Made by a program: the position numbers and the translations under genes. A stretch of DNA of 64,000 bases, from assembly GCA_965279005.1 (NCBI GenBank), contig CBDIHK010000029.1:496001-560000 (forward strand), in the 5' to 3' direction. This DNA is from Planctobacterium sp965279005 (GTDB lineage: Bacteria; Pseudomonadota; Gammaproteobacteria; Enterobacterales; Alteromonadaceae). Of this stretch, positions 7,657-17,075 are shown piece by piece. Under the pieces are notes generated by a model that saw nothing but the letters and a program-made list of their open reading frames with translations, was not told where the DNA came from and searched no databases. The number at the start of each line of letters is the position of its first letter. The first letter of the stretch is position 1.

Positions 7657-9555
7657 TTAATCATTAGCGGCTAGAAGATTATCCCTCAACCACTCAATGT
7701 TGGCATTGCTCTCAAGGTAAGCAAGGTACTCAGCCTGGGCAACAGGATCGCCAGTGGAAAGACGGTGAAGTTTAAGTGCGGCATCAATGCCGGTCCTGGT
7801 GTCATATTCTATTCGCGCCTGTTCAAACGCGCTTTCCAACAGTTGTTTTGCTTGCACGGCCTGGTTTTGGGCAAAAAGCACTTCTGCTTTTAACAACATC
7901 CATTTAGGCGAAAGTTTGCGGCTGTCAAACTGCTTAAGTGCGCTGGCAAAATCCCCATCTCCTAAATAATGTTTGACCAGCAATTCAAATGCCGCGTCTT
8001 GCACCCAAAAATTATCTGTTGTCCTGTTGAGCGCTAATATCCGTTCTAGATAAGTGACAGAGATCTGTTGGCTACTGCCATTGTCATCTGCAAGCCCATT
8101 ACTGGCCTGATTTTCCTGCTGTGCAAAAAGCGCAAAGTGATAATACACCACCGCTTTGTTGGAGTCGTCTAAGCCATACTTGAGCAATAGTGCCTGGGCC
8201 AGGTTAAGCTGATGGTATTTAAGTTTATCGTCACCCGTTTTTTGCGCCAATATTGAATACAAGATATGCAGTTTGAATTGCAGAAGCGGCCTGGCCTGGT
8301 TTGAAGACTGCCGTGTACTGGCGTTATAAAAATAATCTAACCCCTGCTGTAAAACCCGATTCATGGCAGCATGATCGCCCTCACTATATGCCAACCAGGC
8401 TTTGGTTTTCACATACTGGAAATACAAAGGCCAAACCACAGTGCGGGCTAACGCTTCTGACATGCGATCCAAACTATTATGGGCTTGAAGGTGCTGTCCG
8501 CGCATTTTGTAAATTTTGCCCATTTTCCAGTGCGCCTGTGCCACGTAGTCACTGCTTGTATGTTCAGGAGCTAGTTTAACCAGCTTCTGTAAATAACTAA
8601 GGGATACATCATTATGTCCAATTCCCTCAAAATAGTGGGCGAGTTTAAGTATGATATCGCTATCAAGCGGGCGTTTATTGAGCATCGCTTCTAGGCTGGC
8701 ATTGTCTAATTTATCCAGGTGTTGAGAAAACAATCCCATGTCCTTAAGTTCCGCCATCCGCTTGGCAAACGCAATGGGTAAATCCTGTTCAGATTCAGCA
8801 TAGAGATACCCCTGCCAATGGATTTGCCCTTTAGACAAACTGTAGTGAAGGGCAGCTTTGTCATCAGAGGCAAAGGATTCCAAAACCACTAGCCATTGCT
8901 CGGGTGAAATACCCTGTTGCTCCCGCACCAGTTTGGGCGCTGCAATAGCTTGTGTCGTTAAAATATTACTTGACGATTGGGATGCGGAAAACGCGTCAGT
9001 CTCAGACAACGCCTTTTGAACTGACGCAATATTAAATCCATCATTAATTTGGGGCGTTGCAACCAAGTGCAGCGCTATCGCATGGTCTTTACTTGTGGTT
9101 GGCAAAACCACAATCAACAGCAAGGTAACCAAGGCTAAGCTTGCTAAGCCAATAACCCACTTCACTTTAAAAGCATGTTGTTGTTTGATGCACGGTTGTT
9201 TGACTAGGGATTCAGGGGCGTGTGCTGCTTTATCAGCCTGGGTAGAAATATGGGGGAGCTGATCCTGTTCAACAGGCATCACCCATTTATAGCCCTGCTT
9301 TGATAGGGTTTTAATGGCATTGGCGCCCAGGATACTGCGTAGCTGGCTCACAGTTTGGAAAACCACTTGCTCTGACACATCCTGGTTAGGCCAAACCGCA
9401 TTTAGAATGTCATCCTTGCTGCGGACTACATCGATATCTGACAAAAAATAGCTGAGCAAGACCGCCTGGTTTCGCTTCAGCGGAATAAGTTCGCCATTTA
9501 GGTACAGCAGTTTTTGCTCAATTTGGTAACGAAAGTCACCAAAATTCAAATACAT
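7657..9555 (-). CDS. CadC-like transmembrane regulator: winged helix plus TPR-type periplasmic domain
   Basis: The 632-residue protein has an OmpR/PhoB-type winged helix at residues about 5-95 (LIPLKRNQAVLLSYFL, then the recognition region EQVVFQTVSQLRSILG and KTLSKQGYKWVMPV wing), a single transmembrane helix at about 133-155 (WVIGLASLALVTLLLIVVLP) and a large C-terminal domain rich in helical TPR-like repeats. The layout is that of ToxR/CadC-type membrane-integrated activators: DNA binding inside, signal sensing outside, no receiver domain. It is the only regulator next to the degenerate metallo-beta-lactamase-like gene (convergent) and is preceded by a long empty stretch, so its target is unknown; autoregulation or control of a distant gene are equally possible. 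Confidence 0.85.
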   Translation of the reverse strand: MYLNFGDFRYQIEQKLLYLNGELIPLKRNQAVLLSYFLSDIDVVRSKDDILNAVWPNQDVSEQVVFQTVSQLRSILGANAIKTLSKQGYKWVMPVEQDQLPHISTQADKAAHAPESLVKQPCIKQQHAFKVKWVIGLASLALVTLLLIVVLPTTSKDHAIALHLVATPQINDGFNIASVQKALSETDAFSASQSSSNILTTQAIAAPKLVREQQGISPEQWLVVLESFASDDKAALHYSLSKGQIHWQGYLYAESEQDLPIAFAKRMAELKDMGLFSQHLDKLDNASLEAMLNKRPLDSDIILKLAHYFEGIGHNDVSLSYLQKLVKLAPEHTSSDYVAQAHWKMGKIYKMRGQHLQAHNSLDRMSEALARTVVWPLYFQYVKTKAWLAYSEGDHAAMNRVLQQGLDYFYNASTRQSSNQARPLLQFKLHILYSILAQKTGDDKLKYHQLNLAQALLLKYGLDDSNKAVVYYHFALFAQQENQASNGLADDNGSSQQISVTYLERILALNRTTDNFWVQDAAFELLVKHYLGDGDFASALKQFDSRKLSPKWMLLKAEVLFAQNQAVQAKQLLESAFEQARIEYDTRTGIDAALKLHRLSTGDPVAQAEYLAYLESNANIEWLRDNLLAAND

Positions 9556-10197
9556 AACAAAGTTAGTGTGGTTGCTTCCAAACCCTGCAATTATGCCAGC
9601 TAAACCCAGGGATAGAAAGAATGTTGCCTAGGCATTACACCCAGACTTTTGCAGCCCAACCTCAAGACTCCAGCAGCATAAAAACAATATGGGTGAGTTC
9701 ATTTGTAACGCTATTTATATCTTCCGGCATAGCCAGCGCTGTAATGGAATAACCCTCAACAAAAGGGATCAGGATAGAAACTGCTTTTGCCATGCGAAAA
9801 ATGGGTTGAGCTAATCAATGACCCACAAAGGGGCGATGGCCTTAAACACAGCAATCAAAAAGCCAATGAAGAGTTAATTGATGTATACCAGCAGCTCGGC
9901 ATGGCATAAAGAACCGGCATAGATATGCCAGCCCAGCCGATTTGGCAGGGACAATTAGTGCAATGAGATGCTAAAAAATAAGTGTGTATAACATGTGAGT
10001 CCTATTAACATTTTTTCGTTACGATTTCTATCTGACTCCTAATATTCCACATTGATCTGATTAGAAGGAACTGCTCTGAACTTCTAGACTTCTAAGTAAG
10101 TCCAGGGCATTTCGCATTGCCGCTGCCAACAAATGACTTGCTACAACCAAAAATTCTGTAAAACTAAGCTGCAAAGAGGATAAATAAGGACACCAAT
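9556..10197. other. 640-base gap with gene remnants only
   Basis: No convincing gene is present. Two short open stretches look like leftovers: a minus-strand reading 9793-9662 of 43 residues (MAKAVSILIPFVEGYS... ending FMLLES), which resembles the last helices of a regulator, and a plus-strand reading ending at 9910 (…CEKWVELINDPQRGDG...IDVYQQLGMA). Neither has a ribosome binding site. I read this as eroded sequence between the CadC-like gene and the lipoprotein, with the promoters of both in its ends. Confidence 0.35.
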
Positions 10198-10449
10198 ATG
10201 AAAAAGCTACTCATTCTTTCTGCTGTTATTGCCCTCGCTGCATGCTCAAAATTGACCAAAGAAAATTACGACACCTTGGAAATGGGCATGAGTAAACAAG
10301 AAGTTATCGCAGTGCTCGGTGACCCTGATAATTGCTCTGAAGCATTAGGCACCCAGAGCTGTATTTGGGGAGAAGAAGAAGGTACAAACATCACTGTTGG
10401 CTTCATCGGGGATAATGCTGCGACGTTCAGCAATGACGGCTTAAAGTAG
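10198..10449 (+). CDS. small BamE/SmpA-like lipoprotein (DUF3862-type)
   Basis: The 83-residue product has a lipoprotein signal peptide (MKKLLILSAVIALAAC, lipobox LAAC with Cys16), then a mature domain with the BamE/OmlA-type opening YDTLEMGMSKQEVIAVLGDPDNC and a beta segment CIWGEEEGTNITVGFIGD. The M-S-K-x-E-V-x-x-x-L-G-x-P pattern is the hallmark of this superfamily. Two extra cysteines may form a disulfide. AGGA lies 9 bases before the ATG. It is monocistronic; a hairpin follows. Confidence 0.8.
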   Translation: MKKLLILSAVIALAACSKLTKENYDTLEMGMSKQEVIAVLGDPDNCSEALGTQSCIWGEEEGTNITVGFIGDNAATFSNDGLK

Positions 10450-10538
10450 TATTTTAACTGACCAGGGGCTCCATTTTAGTTCTGCTAGTAGCCATTTGAT
10501 TATTTGGGAGTTATTTAAGTATATTTCCCGAGTGTTTA

Positions 10539-10574
10539 AAGGGTGCCGATAAACAGTGTTTCATTGGCACCCTT
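10539..10574. terminator. hairpin between convergent genes
   Basis: A 9-bp perfect stem (AAGGGTGCC 10539-10547, GGCACCCTT 10566-10574) with an 18-base loop lies after the small lipoprotein and before the convergent GST gene, consistent with a shared terminator. No T run follows directly. Confidence 0.45.
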
Positions 10575-10622
10575 AAATTGCATGGTTTTTTAACCTGTTC
10601 CTTTGCCTCACTATTAGTCTCC

Positions 10623-11246
10623 TCACGGAATCCCGTTACAACCGTGCTGAATAAAGCCTTCGCGTTGGCAGAGCCGTTGGTAATATGCGCTAACCCCGGG
10701 AAGATATGGCCTATCCATTGGTGTAGACATCCAGCGGTGTGTTGAGAGACCAATAACTATGTCAGCCAAAGTGAAGTTGCTGCCAAGCACAAAGTCGCCC
10801 GAACTATGAAGATGCGCTTCGAGAATTGTCATATTGTGATTCCAATTCCGCATGCTTGTATCAACTGCAGCAGGATCTGAGTAAACAGGATTTCGCCTGA
10901 CTAATGACATAAATGCATAGCGCCAAGAGTTATTTAGCTCTGTCGCTTGCCAGTCCATCCATTGCTCAACATGAGCTTTTGGCCTGGGTGCCCGCGGTAA
11001 CAGATCCCATCGTTCCATGGAGGTGGCCAAATAACGACAAATTGAATTTGATTCCCAAAGCACAAAATCTTGGTCAACTATGACTGGGACTAATGCGTTA
11101 GGGTTTAAGGAAAGGAACTCATCTTTTTGTAATTCGCTTTCTTGTTCGCCCCATTCTTCAAGTTCATAAGCAAGAGATAGCTCTGAACAGGTCCAAAGCA
11201 CCTTGCGCACATTGATAGAAGTTGATTTTCCGAGGATTTTTAACAT
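10623..11246 (-). CDS. glutathione S-transferase family protein
   Basis: The 207-residue soluble protein has the two-domain GST layout: an N-terminal thioredoxin-like half (LKILGKSTSINVRKVLWTCSELSLAYELEEWG, with the cis-proline region NALVPVI and the glutathione gamma-Glu contact LWESNSICRYLA at about residues 62-73) and a helical C-terminal half with the conserved N-capping motif FTLADIVIGL. It is therefore likely to bind glutathione; the electrophilic substrate is unknown. It is convergent with the small lipoprotein gene. The start is ATG at 11246, right at the beginning of the first beta strand. Confidence 0.85.
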   Translation of the reverse strand: MLKILGKSTSINVRKVLWTCSELSLAYELEEWGEQESELQKDEFLSLNPNALVPVIVDQDFVLWESNSICRYLATSMERWDLLPRAPRPKAHVEQWMDWQATELNNSWRYAFMSLVRRNPVYSDPAAVDTSMRNWNHNMTILEAHLHSSGDFVLGSNFTLADIVIGLSTHRWMSTPMDRPYLPGVSAYYQRLCQREGFIQHGCNGIP

Positions 11247-11385
11247 CGCACAACCTTGCTCTTAGTAATTGAAGCGGGGCAGCCAATAACAGAAAACACA
11301 TTTATTTTTCTACCTAAGCTGGCAACCCAATAGTTAAAAACCTGAATACACAGCACCATTTTAACTGCGAAAAAATCGACAGGCT

Positions 11386-11718
11386 TTAGGTTTTATTACC
11401 CATTTTTATTTGCAACAAGGTAGCCATTAAAACAAAACCACCAATAGCAAAAGGCAGTGCGAGAAAAATTAAGAACCTTGACCAGCCCCAATGCCAAATG
11501 GCAAGAGGGATACATAAAGCTACAAATACAATTCCCAATATATCTTCTAACTTTAACCGGAATTGTTTGCTCGCAATAGCCTGGTGAATCAAAAAAGGCA
11601 ATCTTACACTAGCAATAAAGTAGGCAATCACGACAGACGCAATCAGGGCAGACTGAAAGCCGTTTGTTATCAAAATCACAAAAAATACGGCGAATAAAGC
11701 TACGCTAAACTTAAGCAT
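11386..11718 (-). CDS. small hypothetical integral membrane protein
   Basis: The 110-residue product is almost entirely hydrophobic with three to four membrane segments (residues about 5-40, 60-78 and 82-105) and a charged loop (HQAIASKQFRLKLED). I do not recognise the family. It lies just downstream (same strand) of the broken GNAT gene, 48 bases apart, so it may have been co-transcribed with it. Confidence 0.55.
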   Translation of the reverse strand: MLKFSVALFAVFFVILITNGFQSALIASVVIAYFIASVRLPFLIHQAIASKQFRLKLEDILGIVFVALCIPLAIWHWGWSRFLIFLALPFAIGGFVLMATLLQIKMGNKT

Positions 11719-11766
11719 GTCTGACGATTCCCTCCTAAAACTATTAACCGGTTAATAGCCAGCCCC

Positions 11767-12189
11767 TTACAAATGCTTATGAAAATGGTAGCCACCTTGG
11801 ATAAGCCCCTGGTTGATATAGAACTTATGGGCAGAATGTCTAATGACACGTGAGTCCAGGTGCAGTTGCTTACAAGCATTTTCAACGGCGTAGTCTTGTA
11901 TCCAGTGCAGCATTTTCTCGCCATAGCCACTTGAACGGCTGTTTTCATCGGTCACCATATCGTCGATATAGAGGTATTATTTCCAGGCAAAACTTTCGCC
12001 AAAATGGAAGCCTGCAACAGATTTAACAGCCCCATCAGCTTCAAGTGCAAGCAAGCAGTAGCCGCTATCCATTAAGCGCTTGGTGGTCTCTAAGTATTCA
12101 GAATGTGAGAGCTCCGGATGCAGCTGTTTTAAAACCGGAAAACAATTCTCTATGTCTTGCTCTGATTGGCAAATCTTAATGCGGTACAT
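11767..12189 (-). pseudogene. GNAT acetyltransferase gene interrupted by one in-frame stop
   Basis: From ATG 12189 the frame reads 70 residues ending ...GFHFGESFAWK, then TAA (plus-strand 11977-11979), then continues in the same frame YLYIDDMVTDENSRSSGYGEKMLHWI to the natural stop at 11767. The join gives a normal GNAT protein of about 140 residues: the V-x-D-L/M-V-T-D strand beta4 followed by the acetyl-CoA loop R-S-x-G-Y-G, and Y-I-N-Q-G-L near the end (matching Y-x-x-x-G-F). A single substitution (for example AAA to TAA) explains the break. The downstream fragment has an ATG at 11958 but would lack half the fold, so the gene is most likely inactive; a base-call error is the main alternative. 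Confidence 0.75.
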
Positions 12190-12272
12190 TTTTGTGCGCC
12201 TCCATGTGGTTACACATCACTGCTTAAATTAACACGGAGTTTGATCAAACCGACAGCCCCCGATTCTGCTGC

Positions 12273-14060
12273 CTAGTCTCTTCGCTTCGGTAACTGTAAT
12301 GTAACCAACATCCGCTCAAATTCCGGCTTGCCGTGAAGCGAGGCAAAGGCAGGTTCGATATGCAATTTAAACGCCTTGAGTTCGTGGTTGGCCACTATGG
12401 GTTTGAGTAGGGCAATTGCCTTATCGGCTTCCCCTATGATTGCCCATAGCTCAGCCTGGGAATAAGCGTCGAGCTTGGCAGCTGCAGAGTCGATAAACAA
12501 GGCAACTGCGGCGCGTGCACCTTGCTGCAATAGCCTTTGCTGGAAGGCTTCTACTTCGATATTGCTAAGCCCTAATTGTGTAATAAGGTTAGGTGCCACT
12601 TGGCTGAAACTTTGCCAGTCTTGTTGTGCATAATATACCTGGGCAGTCGCACCGGACACCCACAGTTTGCTGTTCATATAAGGGCTAACGGCTTCAATTT
12701 CATTCAGTGCTGCTTCGTAATCTTGTTGGTAATACAGTACGTTGAAATAAGAGGTTTTATTAAATGCCAGTGGGCTGGCGCTGCGCATCTGCTGGTTTAG
12801 TTGCTCAGCGCGATCAAAGTCTTGGCTAGCCAATAAAAACGAGTGGTACCACTCCATCAGCATCATATCGTGGGGTTTCTGGGCATAGGCTTGTTCAAAA
12901 AGGATTTTCGCCCTGGCATAGTCTTTATCCAGGTAAAAGCTTGCCAGTGCCATATTTAACCTGACCTCAACGTTGGAAGGCGCTAGGTCAAAGCCTTGTT
13001 GGGCGTAGCGTTTGGCTGCTTGCAAATAATCCCAAGTTTTATCTGTCGCCATGTACGCACGTAAAAAATAGGTTTGTGCCAGCGCGGCATAGGCTTGCGC
13101 ATATTGAGCATCCGCCACCACGGCCGCTAAAAAGGCTTGTTCCGCCGCATCCGTGTTGAACTGGTTAAGATGATAAGTGCCCTGTATATAGTGTTGGTAA
13201 GCTCCGGCAGACGGCGCGGGTATAGCATCAGCAACCGTGCCATTGAAGCGTTGCGATACTTCCCGCGCCACCTGCAGCTGGGCATTAAATAGGTCATGCT
13301 TGCTGGCTTCAATGCTGGTTTGCCAGCGTACTGCCTGTGACTGGGTATCAACCAAACTCGCCGACACCCTAATCGCCTCCCCCTGTACTTGCACACTACC
13401 TTCGACAATCCATTCAACCTGCAAGCTATCGGCAATTTCGGCCATGTCCATGGTGTCTGTGTCGATGCTGTTTACCGACGCCCGTGCAATTAACGCTAAT
13501 TCTGTGTCATTAGCAATTTGGTTCATGACTGCATCGGTAATACCATCGGCAATATATTGCTGCTGCCCGTCTGCGGTAACGAGGGCAAAAGGCAACACTG
13601 CAAGGCGCTGTCCGGCAGCACTTTTTGTGCCAAAAGGTTGCATCCACAACATCAATACCACGGCCAATAGGGCAATGCCAACCAACGTCAATTTTGGTTG
13701 AGCACGAATTGTTAGTTGTTGGTGTTGTTGAGGCTGCACTGGTGCTGCTGGCGCAACCAATAATTTATAACCCTTGCGCGGGATAGTTTGGATATAGGTG
13801 GGCGAGCGGCTATCGTCACCAAGTGCCTTGCGCAAGCCGCTGATGGCCACATTCAGCACGTCATCAGCCACCACTTGCCCAGCCCAAATGTTGTCCATCA
13901 ACTCGGTACGGCTGACCACATCACCCTGGCGCGATACCAAATAACACAATAGCTGGACTTGTTTGTAGTCCAGCTTTTTATGCTCATCGCCACTGCTAAT
14001 AATGCAAGTATCGGGATTTATATCCCAGTCACCAAGTTTGAAGGAGGCCACGTTGTCCAC
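12273..14060 (-). CDS. CadC-like transmembrane regulator with FlgO-type and TPR domains
   Basis: The 595-residue protein has a winged helix at about 8-105 (ending PTYIQTIPRKGYKLLVAP, a typical CadC-type wing), a transmembrane helix at about 122-141 (LTLVGIALLAVVLMLWM), then a TolB N-terminal/FlgO-like domain (LAVLPFALVTADGQQQYIADGITDAVMNQIA..., WIVEGSVQVQGEAIRVSASLVDTQ) at about 153-270, and TPR repeats to the end. This is a common domain order in Alteromonadales and Xanthomonadales membrane regulators. It is divergent from the serine hydrolase at 14211 (150 bases between starts), the likely target pair; the same arrangement recurs at 58.5-62.3 kb. Confidence 0.9.
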   Translation of the reverse strand: MDNVASFKLGDWDINPDTCIISSGDEHKKLDYKQVQLLCYLVSRQGDVVSRTELMDNIWAGQVVADDVLNVAISGLRKALGDDSRSPTYIQTIPRKGYKLLVAPAAPVQPQQHQQLTIRAQPKLTLVGIALLAVVLMLWMQPFGTKSAAGQRLAVLPFALVTADGQQQYIADGITDAVMNQIANDTELALIARASVNSIDTDTMDMAEIADSLQVEWIVEGSVQVQGEAIRVSASLVDTQSQAVRWQTSIEASKHDLFNAQLQVAREVSQRFNGTVADAIPAPSAGAYQHYIQGTYHLNQFNTDAAEQAFLAAVVADAQYAQAYAALAQTYFLRAYMATDKTWDYLQAAKRYAQQGFDLAPSNVEVRLNMALASFYLDKDYARAKILFEQAYAQKPHDMMLMEWYHSFLLASQDFDRAEQLNQQMRSASPLAFNKTSYFNVLYYQQDYEAALNEIEAVSPYMNSKLWVSGATAQVYYAQQDWQSFSQVAPNLITQLGLSNIEVEAFQQRLLQQGARAAVALFIDSAAAKLDAYSQAELWAIIGEADKAIALLKPIVANHELKAFKLHIEPAFASLHGKPEFERMLVTLQLPKRRD

Positions 14061-14210
14061 AGGTTTAGGGGCAGGCTTTATTTGGTAACGCTTTTTTTAC
14101 CCGTATGCAACTGCGAATGGCAAATCAATCACAACTTTTGGTTTTTCACGTTGCTTTTACATTGCCCCACGTATCCTGGCCAGCATATTCACAGCGTGGG
14201 ATAGGAACAC

Positions 14211-15353
14211 ATGAAAACAAAACTTGCATCAATATTGCTGAGCGTCCAGTTGGCTTGGAACGGTGCGTTTGCCGCTGACTTAAAACAAGAGCTAGAGGCT
14301 TTTGTCACAGAAAAAAACCTGCCAGGCATGGTAGTACTGGTTGAACACCAAAACCAAACGGTTTTCCATGAAGCCATTGGTTACTCGGACATAGAAAACC
14401 AGGTGGCCATGGACAAACAACAGCAATTCCGCTGGTTTTCTATGAGCAAGCCGGTCACGTCGCTGGCCATGGTGCGCACCTTAAGTGAAAACGGCCATAA
14501 CTTGGAAACACCGTTAAAAACCCTCTATCCCAACTTTGACCGCGATGATCACATTCCGCTAAACACCGTCATGAACCATACTGCGGGCTTTGGTTATGGT
14601 GGCGAGTGGGATAGCTTTACCGGTTGGCTGTACTGGATGTTTGGGCCACTGGAGCGCGCCCACAGTTTGCCGGAACTGATGAGCAAGCTTGACGGTATTC
14701 CGCTTCTAAGTGAACCAGGCGCAGAATTCCGCTACAGCATGTCCAGCGACGTATTAGGCGCTGTAGTGCAAAGGGTCAATGGCCACCGCTTTGAACGCTA
14801 TATGCAAGAAAAGATCTTTGCCCCGCTGAATATGCAAAACGCGGGTTTTATCACCAAAGGCCAAGCGCAAGGGCACCTTGCCCCTTTCTACCGCTACGAT
14901 AGGGAAAATAAGCAAAGTGTATTAGTGGACGACCCATATGAGTGGGACAAATATGTCTATTCAGGTGGTGGTGGTATGACTGGCACCGCAGCCGACTACA
15001 ACCAGTTTTTGCGGGTGCTGCGCAATCCTGGTGAATACGGGGAGATAGCGGATCCAATAATGATCCGGGCGATTGTTAGCAACCAATTACCTGAGCACAT
15101 CCAGGCAATTCCAGAGCGCTTATACCCTGATACCGGCTTTGGTTTTGGCCTGGGCGTAAAACTAAAAGACAGTGAATACCTGAGCCAAGGTAGTTATTAC
15201 TGGGCTGGGTTGGCTGGCACCATTTTTTGGGTCGACCCAGAAAAAGACCTTTCAGTAGTCGTCATGACCCAACTGCTCGGTGCCAGGAAACCCATGGAAA
15301 AAAGCATGATCCCAATGATCACAGAATGGTTTCTTAGCAAGGGTGATTTGTGA
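14211..15353 (+). CDS. serine hydrolase, beta-lactamase/class C PBP family
   Basis: The 380-residue periplasmic enzyme (signal peptide MKTKLASILLSVQLAWNGAFA) belongs to the Beta-lactamase Pfam fold used by class C beta-lactamases, esterases and D-aminopeptidases. The nucleophile motif SxxK is SMSK at residues 77-80; the second motif is YSMSSD, a variant of YxN; HTAGFGYGGEWD and the late GLAGTIFWVDPEKDL (in place of HxG/KTG) are also family marks. The variant second motif and missing HTG argue for an esterase or peptidase rather than an antibiotic-resistance enzyme. The next gene overlaps its stop (TGATG), so the two hydrolases are translationally coupled. Divergent CadC-like regulator upstream. 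Confidence 0.85.
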   Translation: MKTKLASILLSVQLAWNGAFAADLKQELEAFVTEKNLPGMVVLVEHQNQTVFHEAIGYSDIENQVAMDKQQQFRWFSMSKPVTSLAMVRTLSENGHNLETPLKTLYPNFDRDDHIPLNTVMNHTAGFGYGGEWDSFTGWLYWMFGPLERAHSLPELMSKLDGIPLLSEPGAEFRYSMSSDVLGAVVQRVNGHRFERYMQEKIFAPLNMQNAGFITKGQAQGHLAPFYRYDRENKQSVLVDDPYEWDKYVYSGGGGMTGTAADYNQFLRVLRNPGEYGEIADPIMIRAIVSNQLPEHIQAIPERLYPDTGFGFGLGVKLKDSEYLSQGSYYWAGLAGTIFWVDPEKDLSVVVMTQLLGARKPMEKSMIPMITEWFLSKGDL

Positions 15354-16276
15354 TGCTGATTAGAAAAATTATGCTGTTTTTAGTGGCAGCTATTGTCTTA
15401 GCTGGATGTGGATCCGAATATTCATACAACGCCGTGGAATCCGTCGACCAAATCGTTATAGATGCAGAAAGGCAGTTTTCCACCCATACTGAAACTGATT
15501 TGCGCTATCCAAATAGCACTGGGGTAATGGCAGGCACCTTGTACCTTCCCAATGAGCCCGGCCCCCACCCTGTAGTGATTTACCATTGGGGCAGCGGTCC
15601 ATGGCACCGGCTTTCCTATGACCAACATATTGTTAAATACTGGCTAATGAACGGAATTGGCGTAATGTCCTATGACCGAAGGGGCATCGGGGGCTCTAGT
15701 GGAGTGTGTTGCGACCCTGAAATTGAACTATTGGCTTCGGACGTCATTTCCACTTACCAGGTAATAAGAGACTTGCCGCAAGTGGATCCGCTTAGAATTG
15801 GCGCACATGGCTATTCCCAAGGCGGCTGGGTGGTGGTCAATGCCGCTGCCAGGGAGCCAGGGCTTAATTTTATTGTGTCAGGCGTGGGACCGGCTGTGAG
15901 CCTGGGTGAAGAAGATGCGTATAGCAACCTCACTGGCGATGATGACTGCCGACCCACCAATAGGTCAGACCAAGAACTAGATCGTCTCATGGCGGATATT
16001 TCACCCTCGGGATACGACCCTCGCCCAGATTTGGCACTAATGACACAGCAAGGCTTCTGGTTTTACGGCGCACTGGACACCAGTATTCCCTGGAGGCAAA
16101 GCATTGCGGTATTGGAAGAAACTAAACTAGCTTATGGAAAGGATTTTGAAATTGTTCTGTTTCCCAATGCAAACCACAATATGGTGCTGGATGGTGCCAT
16201 GTGCGAATCCGATGGGCCAATGCAAAATATTGTGGATCCGATTATGGACTGGTTGCTCCCGAGGCTGAATGCTTAA
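15353..16276 (+). CDS. alpha/beta hydrolase lipoprotein
   Basis: The protein starts at ATG 15353, overlapping the stop of the serine hydrolase by one base (TGATG); an in-frame GTG at 15350 is possible. It has a lipoprotein signal (LFLVAAIVLAGC). The mature part is an alpha/beta hydrolase: oxyanion region HPVVIYHWGSGPWHR, the D-R-R-G-I-G-G-S-S turn, the nucleophile elbow GYSQGG at about residue 158-163, an acidic residue in FYGALDTSIPW and the catalytic His in FPNANHNMV. Order and motifs fit the dienelactone-hydrolase/prolyl-oligopeptidase-like group. Coupling to the beta-lactamase-fold hydrolase suggests the two act on one substrate class, for example an imported ester or peptide. Confidence 0.85.
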   Translation: MLIRKIMLFLVAAIVLAGCGSEYSYNAVESVDQIVIDAERQFSTHTETDLRYPNSTGVMAGTLYLPNEPGPHPVVIYHWGSGPWHRLSYDQHIVKYWLMNGIGVMSYDRRGIGGSSGVCCDPEIELLASDVISTYQVIRDLPQVDPLRIGAHGYSQGGWVVVNAAAREPGLNFIVSGVGPAVSLGEEDAYSNLTGDDDCRPTNRSDQELDRLMADISPSGYDPRPDLALMTQQGFWFYGALDTSIPWRQSIAVLEETKLAYGKDFEIVLFPNANHNMVLDGAMCESDGPMQNIVDPIMDWLLPRLNA

Positions 16277-16379
16277 ATCAAATACGGAATACCATGCAAA
16301 AAGGCTAGGTGCTGGCTTAGAAATTTCATAAAAGCCGTTTATACCGATGCCATAAACTAGCAAAAAAGTAGTTCACACA

Positions 16380-17075
16380 ATGAACAGCAATAAAATACTG
16401 ATTGTCGAGGATGACGCCGCCATTGCCGAGGGATTGGCAGATTTTTTGGAACCCAAAGGCTACCAGCTGGATTTTGCCTACCGCGGCAACCATGCCCTCG
16501 AACTGCTTGGGCAATACCAGTACCAACTGGTATTACTGGACGTCAACCTGCCCAAGGTGAACGGGCTCGCCATCTGCGAAAAACTTAGCAGCGGCAGCAA
16601 ACTCACCCCCACGCCGGTGTTGATTATGACGGCCAATAAATCGTTAGATCAAAAACTGGAGGGATTTGATGCGGGTGCCTGGGATTATTTGATCAAACCT
16701 TTTTCTTTTAGGGAGCTTGACGCGCGTATCAAGGTCCTATTGACCCGTTCGACACCGCTTGCACAAAAACCTTTGGCCTATGCTGATCTGAGCCTAAATC
16801 CAGGGCGCACAGCTGTCACTACCAAACAGCACAAGATAAAGCTCAGTGCCACTGGATTGCAGATTCTAACCCTGTTAATGGAGTCAGCACCGGATCCGGT
16901 CAGCCACAAAACCCTCTGTGAAGCATTGTGGGGCGGGGACATGCCTGATTCGGATCCATTGCGTGCGCATATCTACCAATTGCGCCAAAGTTTGAAAAAA
17001 GCCAATAGCCAAGTGTCCATAAAATCCATGAAAAACGTGGGATATTGCCTGCAACAACCAGTGGCCAGACCATGA
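16380..17075 (+). CDS. two-component response regulator, OmpR/PhoB family
   Basis: The 231-residue protein has a receiver domain (residues 1-120; acidic pair ED-D at 10-12, phospho-acceptor Asp54 in VLLDVNLPKVNG, conserved Thr in MTAN and Lys in YLIKPF) and a C-terminal winged helix (about 135-228; LSATGLQILTLLMES, DPLRAHIYQLRQSL, VSIKSMKNVGYCL). It overlaps the following histidine kinase by four bases (ATGA), so the pair is one operon. The target genes are not evident; the preceding hydrolase pair is about 100 bases upstream on the same strand. Confidence 0.95.
   Translation: MNSNKILIVEDDAAIAEGLADFLEPKGYQLDFAYRGNHALELLGQYQYQLVLLDVNLPKVNGLAICEKLSSGSKLTPTPVLIMTANKSLDQKLEGFDAGAWDYLIKPFSFRELDARIKVLLTRSTPLAQKPLAYADLSLNPGRTAVTTKQHKIKLSATGLQILTLLMESAPDPVSHKTLCEALWGGDMPDSDPLRAHIYQLRQSLKKANSQVSIKSMKNVGYCLQQPVARP

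Noticed and set aside
14211..15353. Calling the serine hydrolases antibiotic-resistance beta-lactamases
   Set aside because: The second and third motifs differ from class C enzymes (YSMSSD, YSG, HNG, HGG in place of the usual YxN and KTG), which fits esterase/peptidase members better.
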